Part shown: piece after piece, positions 1 to 11,339 of the stretch
Layout of the letters: each line of letters starts with the position of its first letter
How positions within the stretch are numbered: the stretch's first letter is position 1
Origin: Ashinkailepas kermadecensis
Taxonomy: Eukaryota; Arthropoda; Thecostraca; Neolepadidae
DNA: 64,000 bases
NCBI GenBank assembly: GCA_034440615.1
Contig: JAOTOM010001601.1
Span: 1-64,000, forward strand
Direction of reading: 5' to 3'
Notes under the pieces: model-generated
Told to the model about the DNA's origin: nothing
Seen by the model: the letters and a program-made list of their open reading frames with translations, nothing else
Databases searched by the model: none
Position numbers and translations under genes: made by a program

Positions 1-2290
1 CACTTACTGCATCGTCTAAAAAAGATTTTCTTGCTGGGTTGACCTGGGTTGACAAAAACGACGCGTAATTTTCCAGACCTGGACAATTGACCTGGGAAGG
101 ACGATATACCGGCCAATTGGGCGGCGTCCGTGCCTTTGTTCACACTACGCTTGGATGTGTCATCCGTCGGACTTCGGCTTCTTCGTGGATCTTCTTGTTC
201 GCCTGATCGACACTCGTGTCGAGCATGCGCTTGATAAACAACAGAATCCAGGCTCTACAGGAGTTCTGGCAGCCCTAGCTGTGCTTCCTCCAACGCCTGA
301 CTGCCCACGAATAACATTGCTTGTTCGTCCGGACGCCGGTCCTACTTAGTGGCTTAGTGGCCCATATCGTACTTCGTTCACTGCTTTTTTGGTGGACTTT
401 TCGAACAATATAATTGTATCCGTGCCCTTTGAGAGTAGTGTAGCGTGTCCTAGCTATGTTCGTCTAATGGTGTACTGATACAATGCACAAGTTTTCTTCA
501 CTGTTGCCGTGAATGAGCCTCAGATATCAATGAACTTTAATAAAGAGCTTCGTCAGCTACGTCTTATTCGGCTGACGTGAGGCTTCATTGCTATTGTCCA
601 CCAACTGTTGCAACTCATCCGACTCGGAATAGTTCTCCAACAGATAAGGTTTGCAGCTCTTCTTTGCTGATGTGTTTCGCCGTTTGTATCACCAAACCAG
701 TATACAATATCACCATTAAAGATACCCCTCAACGCTGACAGCACACCACAACACATAGTCACTCTCCTACTTTTGTCCCCTCGGTAGACCTCAGCCACAC
801 CACAGCACATCGTCACTCTCCTACCCGTCGTCTCCTCGGAAGACCGCGGCACACACAACAGGGAAGATATGCACGTCTGAGCGCGATGCCGACAGATACC
901 TGACGAGGCGCCGTGCACCGCACTGACGCCATACGAGGCGCTTAGCCCAGCAGATGGGGACTGACTGTCTCTTAGATTGTCCGTTGGAGTGCAATGCCAC
1001 GACACGCGGCTCCTCATTGGACGCCCATTCATGGATCTTGTTGACTGGCAAATACGCTTGGTCAATATTGTCACGCTAAACTTCATGGACATGGGGAAAT
1101 CCGACATCTTGACGTATTTCAAGCATTTGAACTGTTACAGATATTTACCATAGACCATAATTTTGCTGTTGAAAGCGGAATCTTGAGATTAGATTTGCGG
1201 AGTTCCTGGGTCTTCCTCTGCCATAGTGTGCATAGAAGGAAAGCTATACTGGCTGTACATACCTGTCATGTTTGTACATATCACCAACGATGATGTCCTT
1301 ATTACCTAAAATAACCACCCAAAAGCAAAGCATGATGCGATCAATTTACACTTTAGTTACCCTTGGATCCGTTACTGGTTGATTTATCTTTTGTCAAAAT
1401 GCATCTGAATGTCATCATGCACATTCCGAGGGCTTGGACTACCGCAGACACGTACCAACAATCCGTAATTCTATTCCTCCAAGTAGCATTTTGAGATCAA
1501 AGAGATTAGATCACGTCAGCCTGATATCTTAGGTGTCCTGTATATTCCTGCGTCTGCCTCTGCTGCTGTATTCATGAACATAAAACTACTTAGCAAGGAT
1601 ATGGCAATGTGATATGTATTACAAACAAGGGCATAATTATTTCCTAAATAATTACCTTAATAAATCGGCGGTTTGTTCTCTCTTTTGTCTAGTAATTTAG
1701 ACCTCACCGTACATGCCTATTTTTGGCGATATACATCTGGAGGTATATGTTATGCATATGTCCAGCATTTGAACTAGCACAGACATGTGGGAGCAAAACG
1801 AGCAAAAGGCGACGCACAAGTTTGTGCTCTCCAGAAACACCAAAATTCCACTAAGGTGCATTCTATGCTGGACCTTGAAGCCTCCTATTTTGAACAGATT
1901 TAGAACGGAAAAAAATGGATTTGATACGCACAAAAGACGGTTCGAAAAAGTTCCAAATAATCAGGACGTTTCTGCAAACCGTTTGGGCAGGGCAAGTGAG
2001 GAGACACAAGTGGAGGGGCAAATCGTCCCCCTAGAAACAAGGCCTGATAGGAGGTATGCTGTCACCAATTATATGGCATAGCACTCTCACTGGTGCTGGA
2101 AAACGGTGGCGAGCAGCCAGTCTGGCTGCGGAGACAGCCTGGCACTTGCAGCATGTGGTGCCACCTAGTCTGGGCCGTTTGGAGAAGCAAGCGCCATCTA
2201 GACTGCGTGGGGAGTATGGAGATGGGAAAACGAGCGCCACCCCGGCAGCCGTGACGGGGTACCGCCCATTTTCGCCGGCTCACAACTCAC
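1..2290. other. Anonymous non-coding sequence with one short tandem duplication
   Basis: No convincing gene is seen. The open frames are short, overlap on both strands and show no recognisable domain. The only local structure is a direct duplication of about 53 bp at roughly 741-848: two blocks starting near 741 and 794 both read CACACCACA, then CACATNGTCACTCTCCTAC, then CCTCGGNAGACC. Base composition is unremarkable. Confidence 0.5.
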
Positions 2291-2291
2291 A

Positions 2292-2372
2292 AGTAAATCA
2301 TTCATAGTCGGCGAATGACGTCACATTTAGTCGGCGAATGACGTCACATTACCATTGGGCTAAATAAAGGTG
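2292..2372 (+). promoter_or_regulatory. Promoter-like cluster: two CREs, inverted CCAAT, TATA-like box
   Basis: A 23-bp unit (TAGTCGGCGAATGACGTCAC) is repeated back to back. It places two perfect palindromic CRE sites (TGACGTCA) at 2316-2323 and 2339-2346. About 5 bp downstream is CCATTGG, an inverted CCAAT box, at about 2352-2358, and then a TATA-like TAAATAAAG at about 2362-2370. Spacing and order are those of a CREB/NF-Y type core promoter. No recognisable coding sequence follows on the plus strand within 1 kb, so it may serve a non-coding transcript, an unrecognised first exon, or nothing. The motifs are seen directly; promoter function is inferred. Confidence 0.4.
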
Positions 2373-2934
2373 CAAGCTGGATTTTCCGCCAGGAAGTGCT
2401 AATGTTTGAGGCGCAAAGAGGGTAGTTTGTGAAAGCCCTGGTGTACCATGGAATCTTTGGAACCTTTTCGCTTTTTCTAGAGGCGAGCTGGTGTGTATCT
2501 CAGAGTTACCTTTTCCTCTTCTGCTGCGCTACTGGTGCCATGCACCTGATGTCTTCCCTTGTTCGGCTTCCTCTCTTCTCTCTTGGCACAACATGCTGAG
2601 TTCTTCGCACCAAACGCGGCAGGCGCAGCACAGGTGGGCCAGTGCAGGGTATGTCCATGGATGTCATTTGATGAGTGGGACCTCCGATCCATCGAACCGC
2701 GGTGCCATGAGATGGAGCTGCATCAACGACCCGATACGCCAACAGAACATCGTGCTGTGTTTTGTTTGTTTGTTTTGGGGCTGTTACTTTATCCATATTG
2801 CAAGCCCTGAAGCCCACTCCGACTAATATGTGAGTGGACGCGACACAGAAAGATAGACGCGCCGTCGCAAATCCCCCACCGTCTCCATGCGGGGGCGGTG
2901 ACGAGACCGGCGACCATGTCACTACTATCACAGT
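2373..2934. other. Anonymous sequence downstream of the promoter-like cluster
   Basis: Several overlapping open frames of 70-150 codons occur on both strands, but none has recognisable domains or a credible codon pattern. A transcript from the upstream cluster would run through here; nothing else supports one. Confidence 0.35.
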
Positions 2935-2975
2935 CAGGGACGGATTCATGAATTTCCATGGGGGCACAAAGTCCC
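2935..2975 (+). mobile_element. Truncated hAT-like MITE end
   Basis: The sequence CAGGGACGGATTCATGAATT followed by TCCATGGGGGCAC resembles the terminus of the common CAGGGGCGGATCC family of hAT-like short elements; compare the more complete copy at 13.4 kb. No matching inverted end was found downstream before 3420, so this is read as a one-ended fragment. The identification rests on a short terminus only. Confidence 0.35.
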
Positions 2976-3419
2976 GAGAGGGACGCCTTGGTGCTTAGTG
3001 TTGGTGAGAGGGCTTGGTAGTTGGCGGTGGTGCACTCGATCGTCCTGAAGGGACACCTACTCCTCTGAGAAGGGCTCCATTGGCTGAAACATCCGCTAAG
3101 CAGTTGAATGAGGGGGGGAGGGGAGGGTGGACTCAAACGTGCTGAACTTTTTACAACATTGGCTGGGAAAAAATCCGTTGAGCGGGACAGGAGATACATT
3201 CGGACCTTCCCGGATGGGCACGTTTCGCGGTCCGAAGCGCGCTACTTTTCGAGGGCCTGGGAAAGACACATTCCTAAGTGCCCTCTGGTATCCGCCTCTG
3301 ATCAGAGTTCACCTATGAACTTTGCTAACATTAATGAGGGCAGGCACCTGTCCACCACGTATGCTGCTGCGACTTGTACGTAACTCCAAGTAGTATATCT
3401 GGTGCCGATGAATCACATA
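2976..3419. other. Anonymous sequence
   Basis: No gene, repeat array or RNA structure is recognised. A short G-rich run lies near 3109-3128. Two short open frames overlap with no recognisable content. Confidence 0.4.
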
Positions 3420-4120
3420 TTAAGCCGCGCCTTCCCTCCGGTCAGATTCTCATATCCCGTCTCGGAGGGAGGGGGTCACAGAAGACCCCCGGCTAGCTTT
3501 CAAACTAAACGTTGCAGGAAAATGAGCGTGTTATCATCGGATAGTCCTCGACGAATAGGGTCAGAAATTGGTCCTAATTTTAGGTTTCAATAATACAAAA
3601 GCAAGCGTCTTTTACAAAATTAGATTCTTTAAAAACGTCTCATGACGGCATATTGGGATAGCTTAGGTCGTGCAATGCAACCCTGACGCCATTTAGGCAA
3701 TGCAAACTGGAAGTAAACCACACAATGGTAGCACCTACATAGCTTAGTACATATTGCGCACTTTTGTCGTGACCTGACCTCAGACCACTTGATGGAGGTC
3801 AAACAAACTCGACAAGAAACTTTTCCTGATGCTCCTACATACCAAGGTGAAAATGTTGTTAATAGAGCATGGATAATTTAAAAAATAGGAGCATTGGCCA
3901 TGGCCTCAGGTCGCTGACCTGACCTCAAACATAAACTGGAGATATATGCTTTTGAGACACTACCCAATTGTACTCAGGTAGCAAGTTTCATTAAAATATA
4001 TCTTCATGTGTGTATGAGTTATCGTTATCGATAAATCATTATCGATGATTCTCTTTGTCTCGATAACTTTAATTGGAGAGGGAGAAGACACTCCCCCCCG
4101 CCCCGAAAGGAGCGGGTTAA
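3420..4120 (+). mobile_element. TTAA-flanked piggyBac-like non-autonomous element, copy 1
   Basis: The element is bounded by TTAA at 3420-3423 and 4117-4120. Its left end begins GCCGCGCCTTCCC and the right end, read inward on the other strand, begins CCCGCTCCTTTCGGGG, so the ends form an imperfect inverted repeat followed by G-tracts. TTAA target duplication with CCY termini is the piggyBac pattern; Kolobok also uses TTAA. The body has no coding capacity. It contains many GACCTGACCTC/AGGTCA words, for example at about 3775-3790 and 3908-3930. The body from about 3775 to 4020 aligns by eye with 44.94-45.22 kb, in the same order: GACCT-rich block, GGCCTCAGGTC block, CCCAATTNTACTCA block, and AAGTTTCATT. 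Length is 693 bp without the TTAA copies. Confidence 0.5.
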
Positions 4121-5594
4121 GAATTTGTAGTCTGCAGCGTATGATGAGTATTGCAAACATTTACTTCTCTACATGCTTCTTGTCATGGGTAAATCTCCTC
4201 AATATTTGCTTTACGTAACATGAAGCCAGAGGACGTTGCGTGGAAAGAAGCCCAAACTGCCGATGATCCTCTTAATAATTAGGTGTTCTTAGGCAGGCGG
4301 CGGAGCATCCGATCAGTATTCGGTTGCTACGCACACTGACCTATTATATGTTTGTTTGCTTTTGCCAAATCGCTGGAATGTCTGGTTCGAACATAAACAG
4401 AGTACCTTACCTTGGCAGACCCTGACCCTATACACCTTGGCAGAAACTACTGTTGCAGCTGCACATGAATGATGAAGTGTCCGAACCAGACATGCCTCTC
4501 GCCCGCCTGGTCAATCATTAACACTAGAATTGAAGGGTGCACTGGGCAAGCATGGGGGTGTGCAAGCTAGGATTCTGCGTGCATTCGACTTGTCTTGTCT
4601 CCCGTCACTTGTCACAGCACCGCTCGTCCACGGCGTCCGATAACCTGTAAAATGATTACCAGCGCTTCCCACAACTCTCCTGGCTCGCCCCGTATCAGCG
4701 ATTGAAGTGCGTTCAGTTTCTGCTACCGCCAGCAAGAGTAGCCATGGGCACAAACTGATTTTGGCAGTCGGCGCGACCCCAAGCCCTAAGAACCAAGCAT
4801 GAAATCGCAAGCAGGAAGACAGCACATGGTTGGAGAATCACGCATTTTCGTCTGGTAGCGCCTCCTTCGTCTGGTAACCTACTCTCTTCGTCGGTCGGAT
4901 GGTGCGGTGTGTCTCTTAGTCCTACAACTTTATGTTTGGGTTGTATCGGCCGATCACCCAGCTGCGCCGTAGGTTGTATTGGTTCCCGCCCGCAACTGGG
5001 ACTACAACAAGAAAGAAAAACAAAACTAGAGAGAAAAGAGAATAGACGGGCGGGCGGGGTGATAACGTCGCTATGCTCGAGCGTGCGCCCTCTTCGCCAG
5101 CGGTGCGTCACTGCCGTCGACTTGTTGTGACGCGTCCATCGCTTCCTGACCGTTGCCTTATCAGCTCCCTGCCGTCTCTCCGTGGTGAGGGTGGCTCTCG
5201 CGGCCCGGTGTGCTGCGCCATTTCGGCTCGCCGCTTTAACCTCAGTTTCTGGTTTTCTCGCAAATGGCATTTGTTGCCAACTCCCGTTTTTATTGCTGCC
5301 ATTGGCTGCGGTTTGTTTACTCTCAGTCGTGCGCCGATCACCGGCGAAGCTTCGCCACCGAGCCGTGGCCCAGACCGTGCGTTGAGTGCTCAGGGTGCTT
5401 ACATTGCGGTTGCTAATATATTGGGCGCTAAGCCTAATGTATGCAGCTACACTAACCAACATACATTTGACGTGGTGGCTGCTGACGCCAGTTGCGGTGG
5501 CATAAGCCAAACTGACCAAGACAAAAGTCGTGCAGATTTGTTCTGGACGGTAGACAATTACTACGCAAGGCCCTCTCTTTGGCACGGCCATGGA
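4121..5594. other. Anonymous sequence upstream of the RT relic
   Basis: A minus-strand open frame of 292 codons (4713-5591) and a plus-strand one of 189 codons (5073-5642) overlap. Neither contains a motif I recognise, and both are probably chance. The section 5050-5250 is CpG-rich (CGTGCGCCC, CGGCGAAG and similar), which lengthens open frames. The plus-strand sequence immediately before 5595 does not read as the expected upstream RT motifs, so the Penelope-like relic appears 5-prime truncated. Confidence 0.35.
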
Positions 5595-6080
5595 GTGGGT
5601 ATTTTGTCATTTGTATGCACTCCGTCGAATCACAACGTCTAAGTTCTCCAGACCTACAGCCGGTGACCATCGACGATATCCTCGGCACTCTTACATTGAA
5701 ATCGCAGATTTTGGACGAGTTTCGCAAACGCATCAACAGTTTCCATCCATTTTTTAAGTTTAGCTACGAGAGAACCGATCTATCATTTCCTGGACAAATA
5801 CCTTCCTTTGGATACCCCGCTGACAGTGCGAGCACATGATACTTCACCACATAAATATACGTTAAACCAATGGTTGCAAGCATCGCCCTCCCTTACTTGT
5901 CGGCGCACCCAATACCCACGAAAAGGTTTGCTTTGTGCTCACAAATGCTTAGGGCTTACCGGCTAGGATCAAACTGGGATGGACTGGAAAGTGGAATTAA
6001 TAAAATACGAAAATTATTTCTAGACAATGGTTATTCCAACGATTGCATCAACGCAATCAGTTCAAGCAGACCAACATGAC
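5595..6080 (+). pseudogene. Penelope-like reverse transcriptase, decayed C-terminal part
   Basis: One frame (codons starting at positions equal to 2 mod 3) gives three landmarks in the order seen in Penelope-like RTs. First is the palm motif C: TIDDILG at about 5668-5690 replaces the usual R-Y-I-D-D-I-F, and both catalytic aspartates remain. Next comes LDEFRKRINSFHPFFKFSYE at about 5710-5769, matching the typical F--YINS-HP-IKFTYE block. After a stop near 5837 comes HPIPTKRFALCSQMLRAYRL at about 5906-5965, matching the HP-H-K-----QALR-RR linker, followed by LFLDNGY at about 6027. Where SFLD would be expected the frame reads SFPGQ, which suggests a 1-bp indel. The upstream fingers and the GIY-YIG endonuclease were not found. 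It is a relic and not functional. Other RT families are less likely because of the HP/QALR linker. Confidence 0.6.
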
Positions 6081-6789
6081 AGACTGACCTACATTTTCTG
6101 ATCTTTCGTAGATAGCACGCTAACAAGAAGAGTAAATACCGTTGCAAGAGCATCACTCTTGTGCTGAAAATCGCATGGATGCGTGGGAAAGCACTCGGTA
6201 GCATACTCACCAGGTCTGTCCTGTGTCCTTCAAATCCCGTGGCGGGGGACAGAGGCGTTGACACACATGTCACGCAGGCTTAGCAGGAAATGTCTTCTAA
6301 AGAAAATGTCTTCTAAAAATGCCTCGTGCGCCATCACGCACCTACTGTATCAACAGTCTAACACCATTGTGACATACACTGGCGAGCCAAATTCCAAATC
6401 TGGAAGTACCTCACATGGATTTCAGAAGGCCGCTCCAAACGTGAACAGGATGTCCGTGTGTGCACATTTCAGGAGGTCGCCGTGAGACAGGACCCAGTGG
6501 AAGTGAGACCCCTAACCTGATGTACACTTCGCTGTGCAAAGACGTTGAGATGCCCATGATTTTGTCACATTATGCTGGGATCATACGAGGCCTGTATTGC
6601 TGAACACGTTGACATTGGTAATGGTTTCTTCTAGGGATCGTGCCATAGTAAATGTTTTGCATTCGCTGTCACCCTTTGAATATACCAGGACCTATCGAAC
6701 GAGTGCACGTTATAATGTGCTGCAAGGCACATAATGCCTGTTGCCAGGCAGCTGTGAGATGAAAGCAGCCCGTCGTAGCCAGTTTAAAT
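6081..6789. other. Anonymous sequence after the RT relic
   Basis: Nothing recognisable. I looked for the Penelope linker continuation and a GIY-YIG endonuclease in all three plus frames and did not see them. The only repeat is a small local duplication, AAATGTCTTCTAAA, near 6290-6317. Confidence 0.4.
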
Positions 6790-6840
6790 CAGGGGCGGAT
6801 TTGGGATTTGGTGACAGGAAGGGCCGTATTTTTTATTGGT
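6790..6840 (+). mobile_element. hAT-like MITE end fragment
   Basis: CAGGGGCGGATTTGGGATTT at 6790 matches the left terminus of the CAGGGGCGGAT class of hAT-like short elements (a related copy lies at 13397). No inverted partner end was identified, so the extent is uncertain and only the terminus is called. Confidence 0.3.
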
Positions 6841-9313
6841 GATTTCCCTGGGATGACGTACCTCTCACCACAGGTGACAGTTTTGGAAACCGATGGAGAC
6901 TTCGTAGTCACATTAAACCTAGTAAGCATTGGGTTTGAGCAATTTAGTATCAGCGGTTGATTTCAGCAATTTGGTATCAGCGGTTGGTTTGCAGGGGATC
7001 GGGAGGGACGCTGGACGCTTGTGCAACTCTAGTCGCCACAATCAGCGCCAATATCATGATAAGTTTTCGTTCTGTTCCCGACCCATCTGTCTTCTGTTTT
7101 GAGCCGTAATTCTCCCGAGCACTTGACGTGTCAATTGGAATTTACAACCGTGTTGTGTTTCTCCAGTGTGAATCTTTGTACAATGTTACGCTTGATTCTG
7201 CGCTATGATTAAAATGAAAATACCAAGGAGATGCCGCGATACATCATGCAGCACAGCAGTGCTATCTTATTCACTTTCCACAATCAATTGCACACTGCTT
7301 GCCATCGAATTTACGTGTTCTCTCACAGTAGACGTTTGCTGGATGGCATACTTCGACTTATTTGCAGTAAAACTTTACCGCTCACAGTTCAGCATGCAAC
7401 TAATAAGCTTCATGAAATAGGCTTCTCTGTGAAAAACATTGGTGCATTTTCCGACAACCGGAGAATGCTGTTACCCAGTCATCGCCCGCGGCGCTATTCC
7501 GGTCCATTCACTCCTGACTTTCTCGGGCTTTTTCGACAGCGTCTTGATCGGCAGATTCAGAGGCACGTGATGCTCGTCAACCTTTATTCTGGGTACCGTT
7601 CTTATGGCGCGCTCAATGGTGCGGGCGCCGAGTGTGGGTGCACATGCCACGGGACGTCGGAATAGCACGTGATTTGGGCACGGCGATCAGCGGCGTGCAG
7701 ACACACCACTGAAACTAATGCGTTGCCACCAGGAGGCTGAGTTGTGCATCAGGGCCATGAATGGAATGAGTGTTCGGCCAGCTGACAGTGAATGATCGGT
7801 AACGTTTCCTTGTCGTTCTAGCCATCCGATCAGCCTCAGGTATGATCGCAGGGTGTAGCCTGCCTCTGCACGTGTTTATCTTCGCTAGATCTTACCAAAA
7901 CGCCATTACATGGTGGATAGTCTGGGTCGGCTGCCCTATGTCACGCATTTTTAAAACCCTGCTTGCAAAATGTGAACCCAATTTACTTGAATATAACCAT
8001 AGACTTGCGTTTCAGTAGTTAGTGGCATATTTAGAAGAATGTTGAGTAACGTGCTTCCCCACTTAACGCATGCCCTAGACTCAGCTCTTTGGGAAGCTGT
8101 TGGTTGCCATTTACATGTTCTGTTTACGTCGGTTGGTTGGTTATTTGGGCTTTCGGGCGCCCTGACCATGATTATCATATAGCGCCCCGCATGTTGTCTT
8201 CGAATAATCCAAAATGTTATCTATGCTGCTCAACCAAAGAAGATATGAGAACGTCCTGTTGTAACGAGCCAAAATGTTGATGAGCTGGCGATTTTGTCTT
8301 TCAAATGTCTAAATACGCCACTAGTTAGTTCGTCGTGGAATGCATAAGCCTGATTACTCTGCATGGTTTACCTAAGCATTACAACCAGTAGCTTCATTAT
8401 AGTAGCTGGTAGTTAGCAATAGCCACCCTGCCATTAATCGCTGCCATGTCATGGTGTCGGACAATTATATTACCTTTGATAGCATTCACGGTGTACCGTC
8501 TGCCGTGCAACCAATCAGCTGATCGGTATCCCGCATGTATTACTGACAGTTATCCATCGGTACTGTGTAATGGTTCCTTGTTGCAGCTGACACACAAACA
8601 ACCGTCCGGAAGCTGTAAAAATAAGAACTCGGATGCGAATGTCAAACATAGAGGATGAAGAGCTCTCCCAATTTCTCTGTTCTCGCCACGTGTTTGTTTT
8701 ACGTGTTCAGAAGCTAGGAACTGCTTTCTTGAGACGAATCACGACTCTCTTGAGTTCATTGCGGACATGGGCTGAATTATGTTGTCAAAATGCGTCACAA
8801 GCTATCTATCCGTGAACATTTAACGAGAAATGTTAAATATTTGTATTGCAATTTGCACTTCCAGAGCAAATTGTACTCCAGTTAAGGTATTTCATTTGAT
8901 GTGAACTAGAGTTTGATTTGGCAGTGCAATGACGCTGGCAGGATAAGTACTCTTGTCACGACTCCGAGAAGAGAGGATGCACTCTCATTAATCAAACACT
9001 CCATGGCTCGATGACAGATGCGTTTGGAGCCGCGTATAAGCCGTGGTTACATCGCCAGCGAATAATTTATCGATGAGGTTTTAATAAGTATCTGATCAGA
9101 GGAAATTGGACTGATTATGGGATAGCTAACGTTCACAGTTCTAACGTTAGCAGCATTGTTTACGTGCATATTCGATATGACTTGTAACCTCATAGTCATA
9201 TTTTTTTGCGATAAATGCACAGGAAATATGAATCATAATCAATTGAAAACGTGCAAATCGTACATTAGGCTTCTTCTGTTCTAACACACACATGGTGATA
9301 ACTAGAATACGTG
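6841..9313. other. Anonymous sequence
   Basis: No gene is supported. The longest open frame (7231-7665, plus) has no recognisable domain. A short direct repeat, GCAATTTNGTATCAGCGGTTG, occurs twice near 6938-6985. From 8800 to 9300 the sequence is AT-rich with nothing identifiable. Confidence 0.4.

Positions 9314-9314
<1 letters not shown>

Positions 9315-9344
<30 letters not shown>
9315..9344. repeat. (TA)n microsatellite
   Basis: About 14 uninterrupted TA dinucleotides. Simple sequence. Confidence 0.95.
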
Positions 9345-9480
9345 TCTGCTCTATCCTAGTCTATGGAAGTTGTTCAAATGATCGTGGACATTTTTGGCAC
9401 TCCAGAGTATTGGAATTAGTCAGCTTTAGCGTATGCAGGAATTCAACTATACGATCACGTCAATGACGTTAAAGCCGCAG

Positions 9481-9932
9481 CGTCATGTTGGTACTGACGT
9501 GTTTGCAGATGCCCGCAACGTCATGCTGGCACTGACGTGTGTGCAGAAGCCCACAGCGTCATGATGATGCTGACGTGTGTGCAGAAGCCCACAACGTCAT
9601 GCTGGCACTGACGTGTGTGCAGAAGCCCGCAGCGTCATGATGATGCTGACGTGTGTGCAGAAGCCCACAACGTCATGCTGGCACTGACGTGTGTGCAGAA
9701 GCCCGCAGCGTCATGTTGGTGCTGACGTGTGTGCAGAAGCCCACAACGTCATGCTGGCACTGACGTGTGTGCAGAAGCCCGCAGCGTCATGTTGGTGCTG
9801 ACGTGTGTGCAGAAGCCCACAACGTCATGCTGGCACTGACGTGTGTGCAGAAGCCCGCAACGTCATGTTGGTGCTGACGTGTGTGCAGAAGCCCGCAGCG
9901 TCATGTTGATACTGACGTGTGTGCAGAAGTGC
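9481..9932 (+). repeat. 38-bp minisatellite with alternating subtypes, 12 units
   Basis: CGTCATG recurs at 9481, 9519, 9557 and every 38 bp up to 9899, giving 12 units. Each unit has the frame CGTCA, a 9-bp variable centre, TGACG, then TGTGTGCAGAAGCCC. The two CRE half-sites face each other as a 5-bp inverted repeat. Units 2 to 10 alternate: even units have CTGGCAC in the centre; odd units have ATGATGC, then TTGGTGC. That makes a 76-bp higher-order unit. The period is not a multiple of three and the array does not encode protein. Confidence 0.95.
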
Positions 9933-9933
9933 A

Positions 9934-9967
9934 GGTCTGGCCACCAGACCCCAAAACGATAAATAAA
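9934..9967 (+). promoter_or_regulatory. Stem-loop followed by AATAAA
   Basis: Directly after the 38-bp array, GGTCTGG-CCA-CCAGACC (9934-9950) forms a perfect 7-bp stem with a 3-nt loop. An AATAAA polyadenylation hexamer follows at 9962-9967. Together they could be a transcript 3-prime end. It is not the canonical histone stem-loop. No upstream coding region is recognised, so function is speculative. Confidence 0.25.
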
Positions 9968-10804
9968 GCTAAAAAGGAACTTGTTGTTAAGTTATAGCGC
10001 ATGCGAATAACTATGCAAGCATCATAGCTATCGGGGCTAACAGCGAGCCCAGCACAGTGCACACCCCGCCAACCAGCTGACTATTGTGTATTGCTGCGTT
10101 GGCGCATACACTGATATTTACCAGAATGACTACGCCGGCGTCCTTATCGTTATATTCTTCGAATTCACGCTGGAGTTGGAAATCGCAAGCGATGAACTTC
10201 AAGAGTGTTGGAATCCGTCTGCCCAGGATACAGTCAAAACTTGTAATCTGGTATACCAGGTAGCGTGCCAGCTTCATCAAGTAGAACTATGCATACCCCT
10301 CCAATGCTTTCTTTTACCGACCTTTATTGTAATGTTTCCACTGGAGCGCTCTTAATATTTCTACACAAGAGGAGTTGTCTGATGGCACTAACCAAGCCTT
10401 ACGGCGCCACGCTGCACGAATGTAGGTGGCCGGCGTTTGCCTCCATTGGCTGTCACTAGGTGGCAGTTGCAGTCGATCGACAATTTCCTCGGCGCATCGC
10501 TATGGGCGCTGATGCTGTGCTGGCAGTTCGGGAACCCTATTGTCTCGCTCGTTCAACGCCCTAAATGGCGTTTTATCCTGGTTTATTGAAAGGCTGGCCC
10601 ACTGGCCAACTATCTGACATCATTCCGACGAAGCGTGAGGACGACGAAGGCTCGCACGACGCCATATTGCACAAAAAGCAACGTCGGCCCGCCACGGTTC
10701 GTGCCATGACGGCGTCGTCGTTTGTAACCTTCCGCCCAACACTCACTGAGTGGTCTCAAAGCACAGCATCCATCTATTGAGTGGTCCCCAAACACAGCAG
10801 AAAT
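9968..10804. other. Anonymous sequence
   Basis: No recognisable gene. Overlapping open frames of about 89 codons on opposite strands at 10.0-10.36 kb are mutual shadows without motifs. A weakly CpG-rich stretch lies at 10.6-10.75 kb. Confidence 0.4.
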
Positions 10805-11065
10805 CGGTCGGCGACGATCCGTGTGGTGGGCAGGTGTCCGTGCAGGTCGCCAAGGGGCAAGGCCAAACCATCGGTCGGAGATGATCCGTGCGGTGGGCAG
10901 GTGTCCGTGCAGGTCGCCAAGGGTCAAGGCCAATCCATCGGTCGGGGATGATCCGTGCGGTGGACAGGTGTACGTGCAGGTCGCCAAGGGTCAAGGCCAA
11001 GCCATCGGCCGACTATGAACCGTGTGGTGGACAGGTGTACGTGCAGGTCACCGAGGCCTGCACGC
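10805..11065 (+). repeat. 67-bp minisatellite, about 4 units
   Basis: GATCCGTG-type landmarks recur at 10816, 10883, 10950 and (as GAACCGTG) 11017, an exact 67-bp spacing. Each unit carries GTGGNCAGGTGTNCGTGCAGGTC. Since 67 is not a multiple of 3, the frames opened on both strands are by-products of the repeat. Confidence 0.9.
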
Positions 11066-11339
11066 ACACACAGGCCGAGCACGTCCGCACGCTCTGATGC
11101 ACCGGCACTGGCAACTGCACTGGCAGCCACTAATTAAGATTTGGCAGCAGCGGCGGCATCCTGTCCGCTCGTGGCGGCGCGTTTTCCGCCAAACTTGTCA
11201 CATCGTCCACGCGCGCCGATGTCGGTCGTGAGGTGCCTAGTGTCCGACTCTATGCCCCAGCTCTGTCCCCGCCCCGCACCGTAGTGCCGCCGACAGCGGC
11301 CTCGCGTTCCACTGTTAACCGTTTGGTGTTCCGCTGTCC
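11066..11339. other. CpG-rich spacer between two minisatellites
   Basis: GC-rich with several CpG (GCGGCGGCATC, GTGGCGGCGCG). No gene is recognised. It joins the 67-bp array to the 37-bp array. Confidence 0.4.

Noticed and set aside
4713..5591. 292-codon minus-strand frame as a host gene
   Set aside because: No motif is recognised; it is antisense to another long frame in CpG-rich sequence and ends at the RT relic, which reads on the plus strand.
9481..9932. CRISPR-like array (regular repeats with short palindromes)
   Set aside because: The units are contiguous with no unique spacers, and the context is eukaryotic. It is a 38-bp minisatellite.
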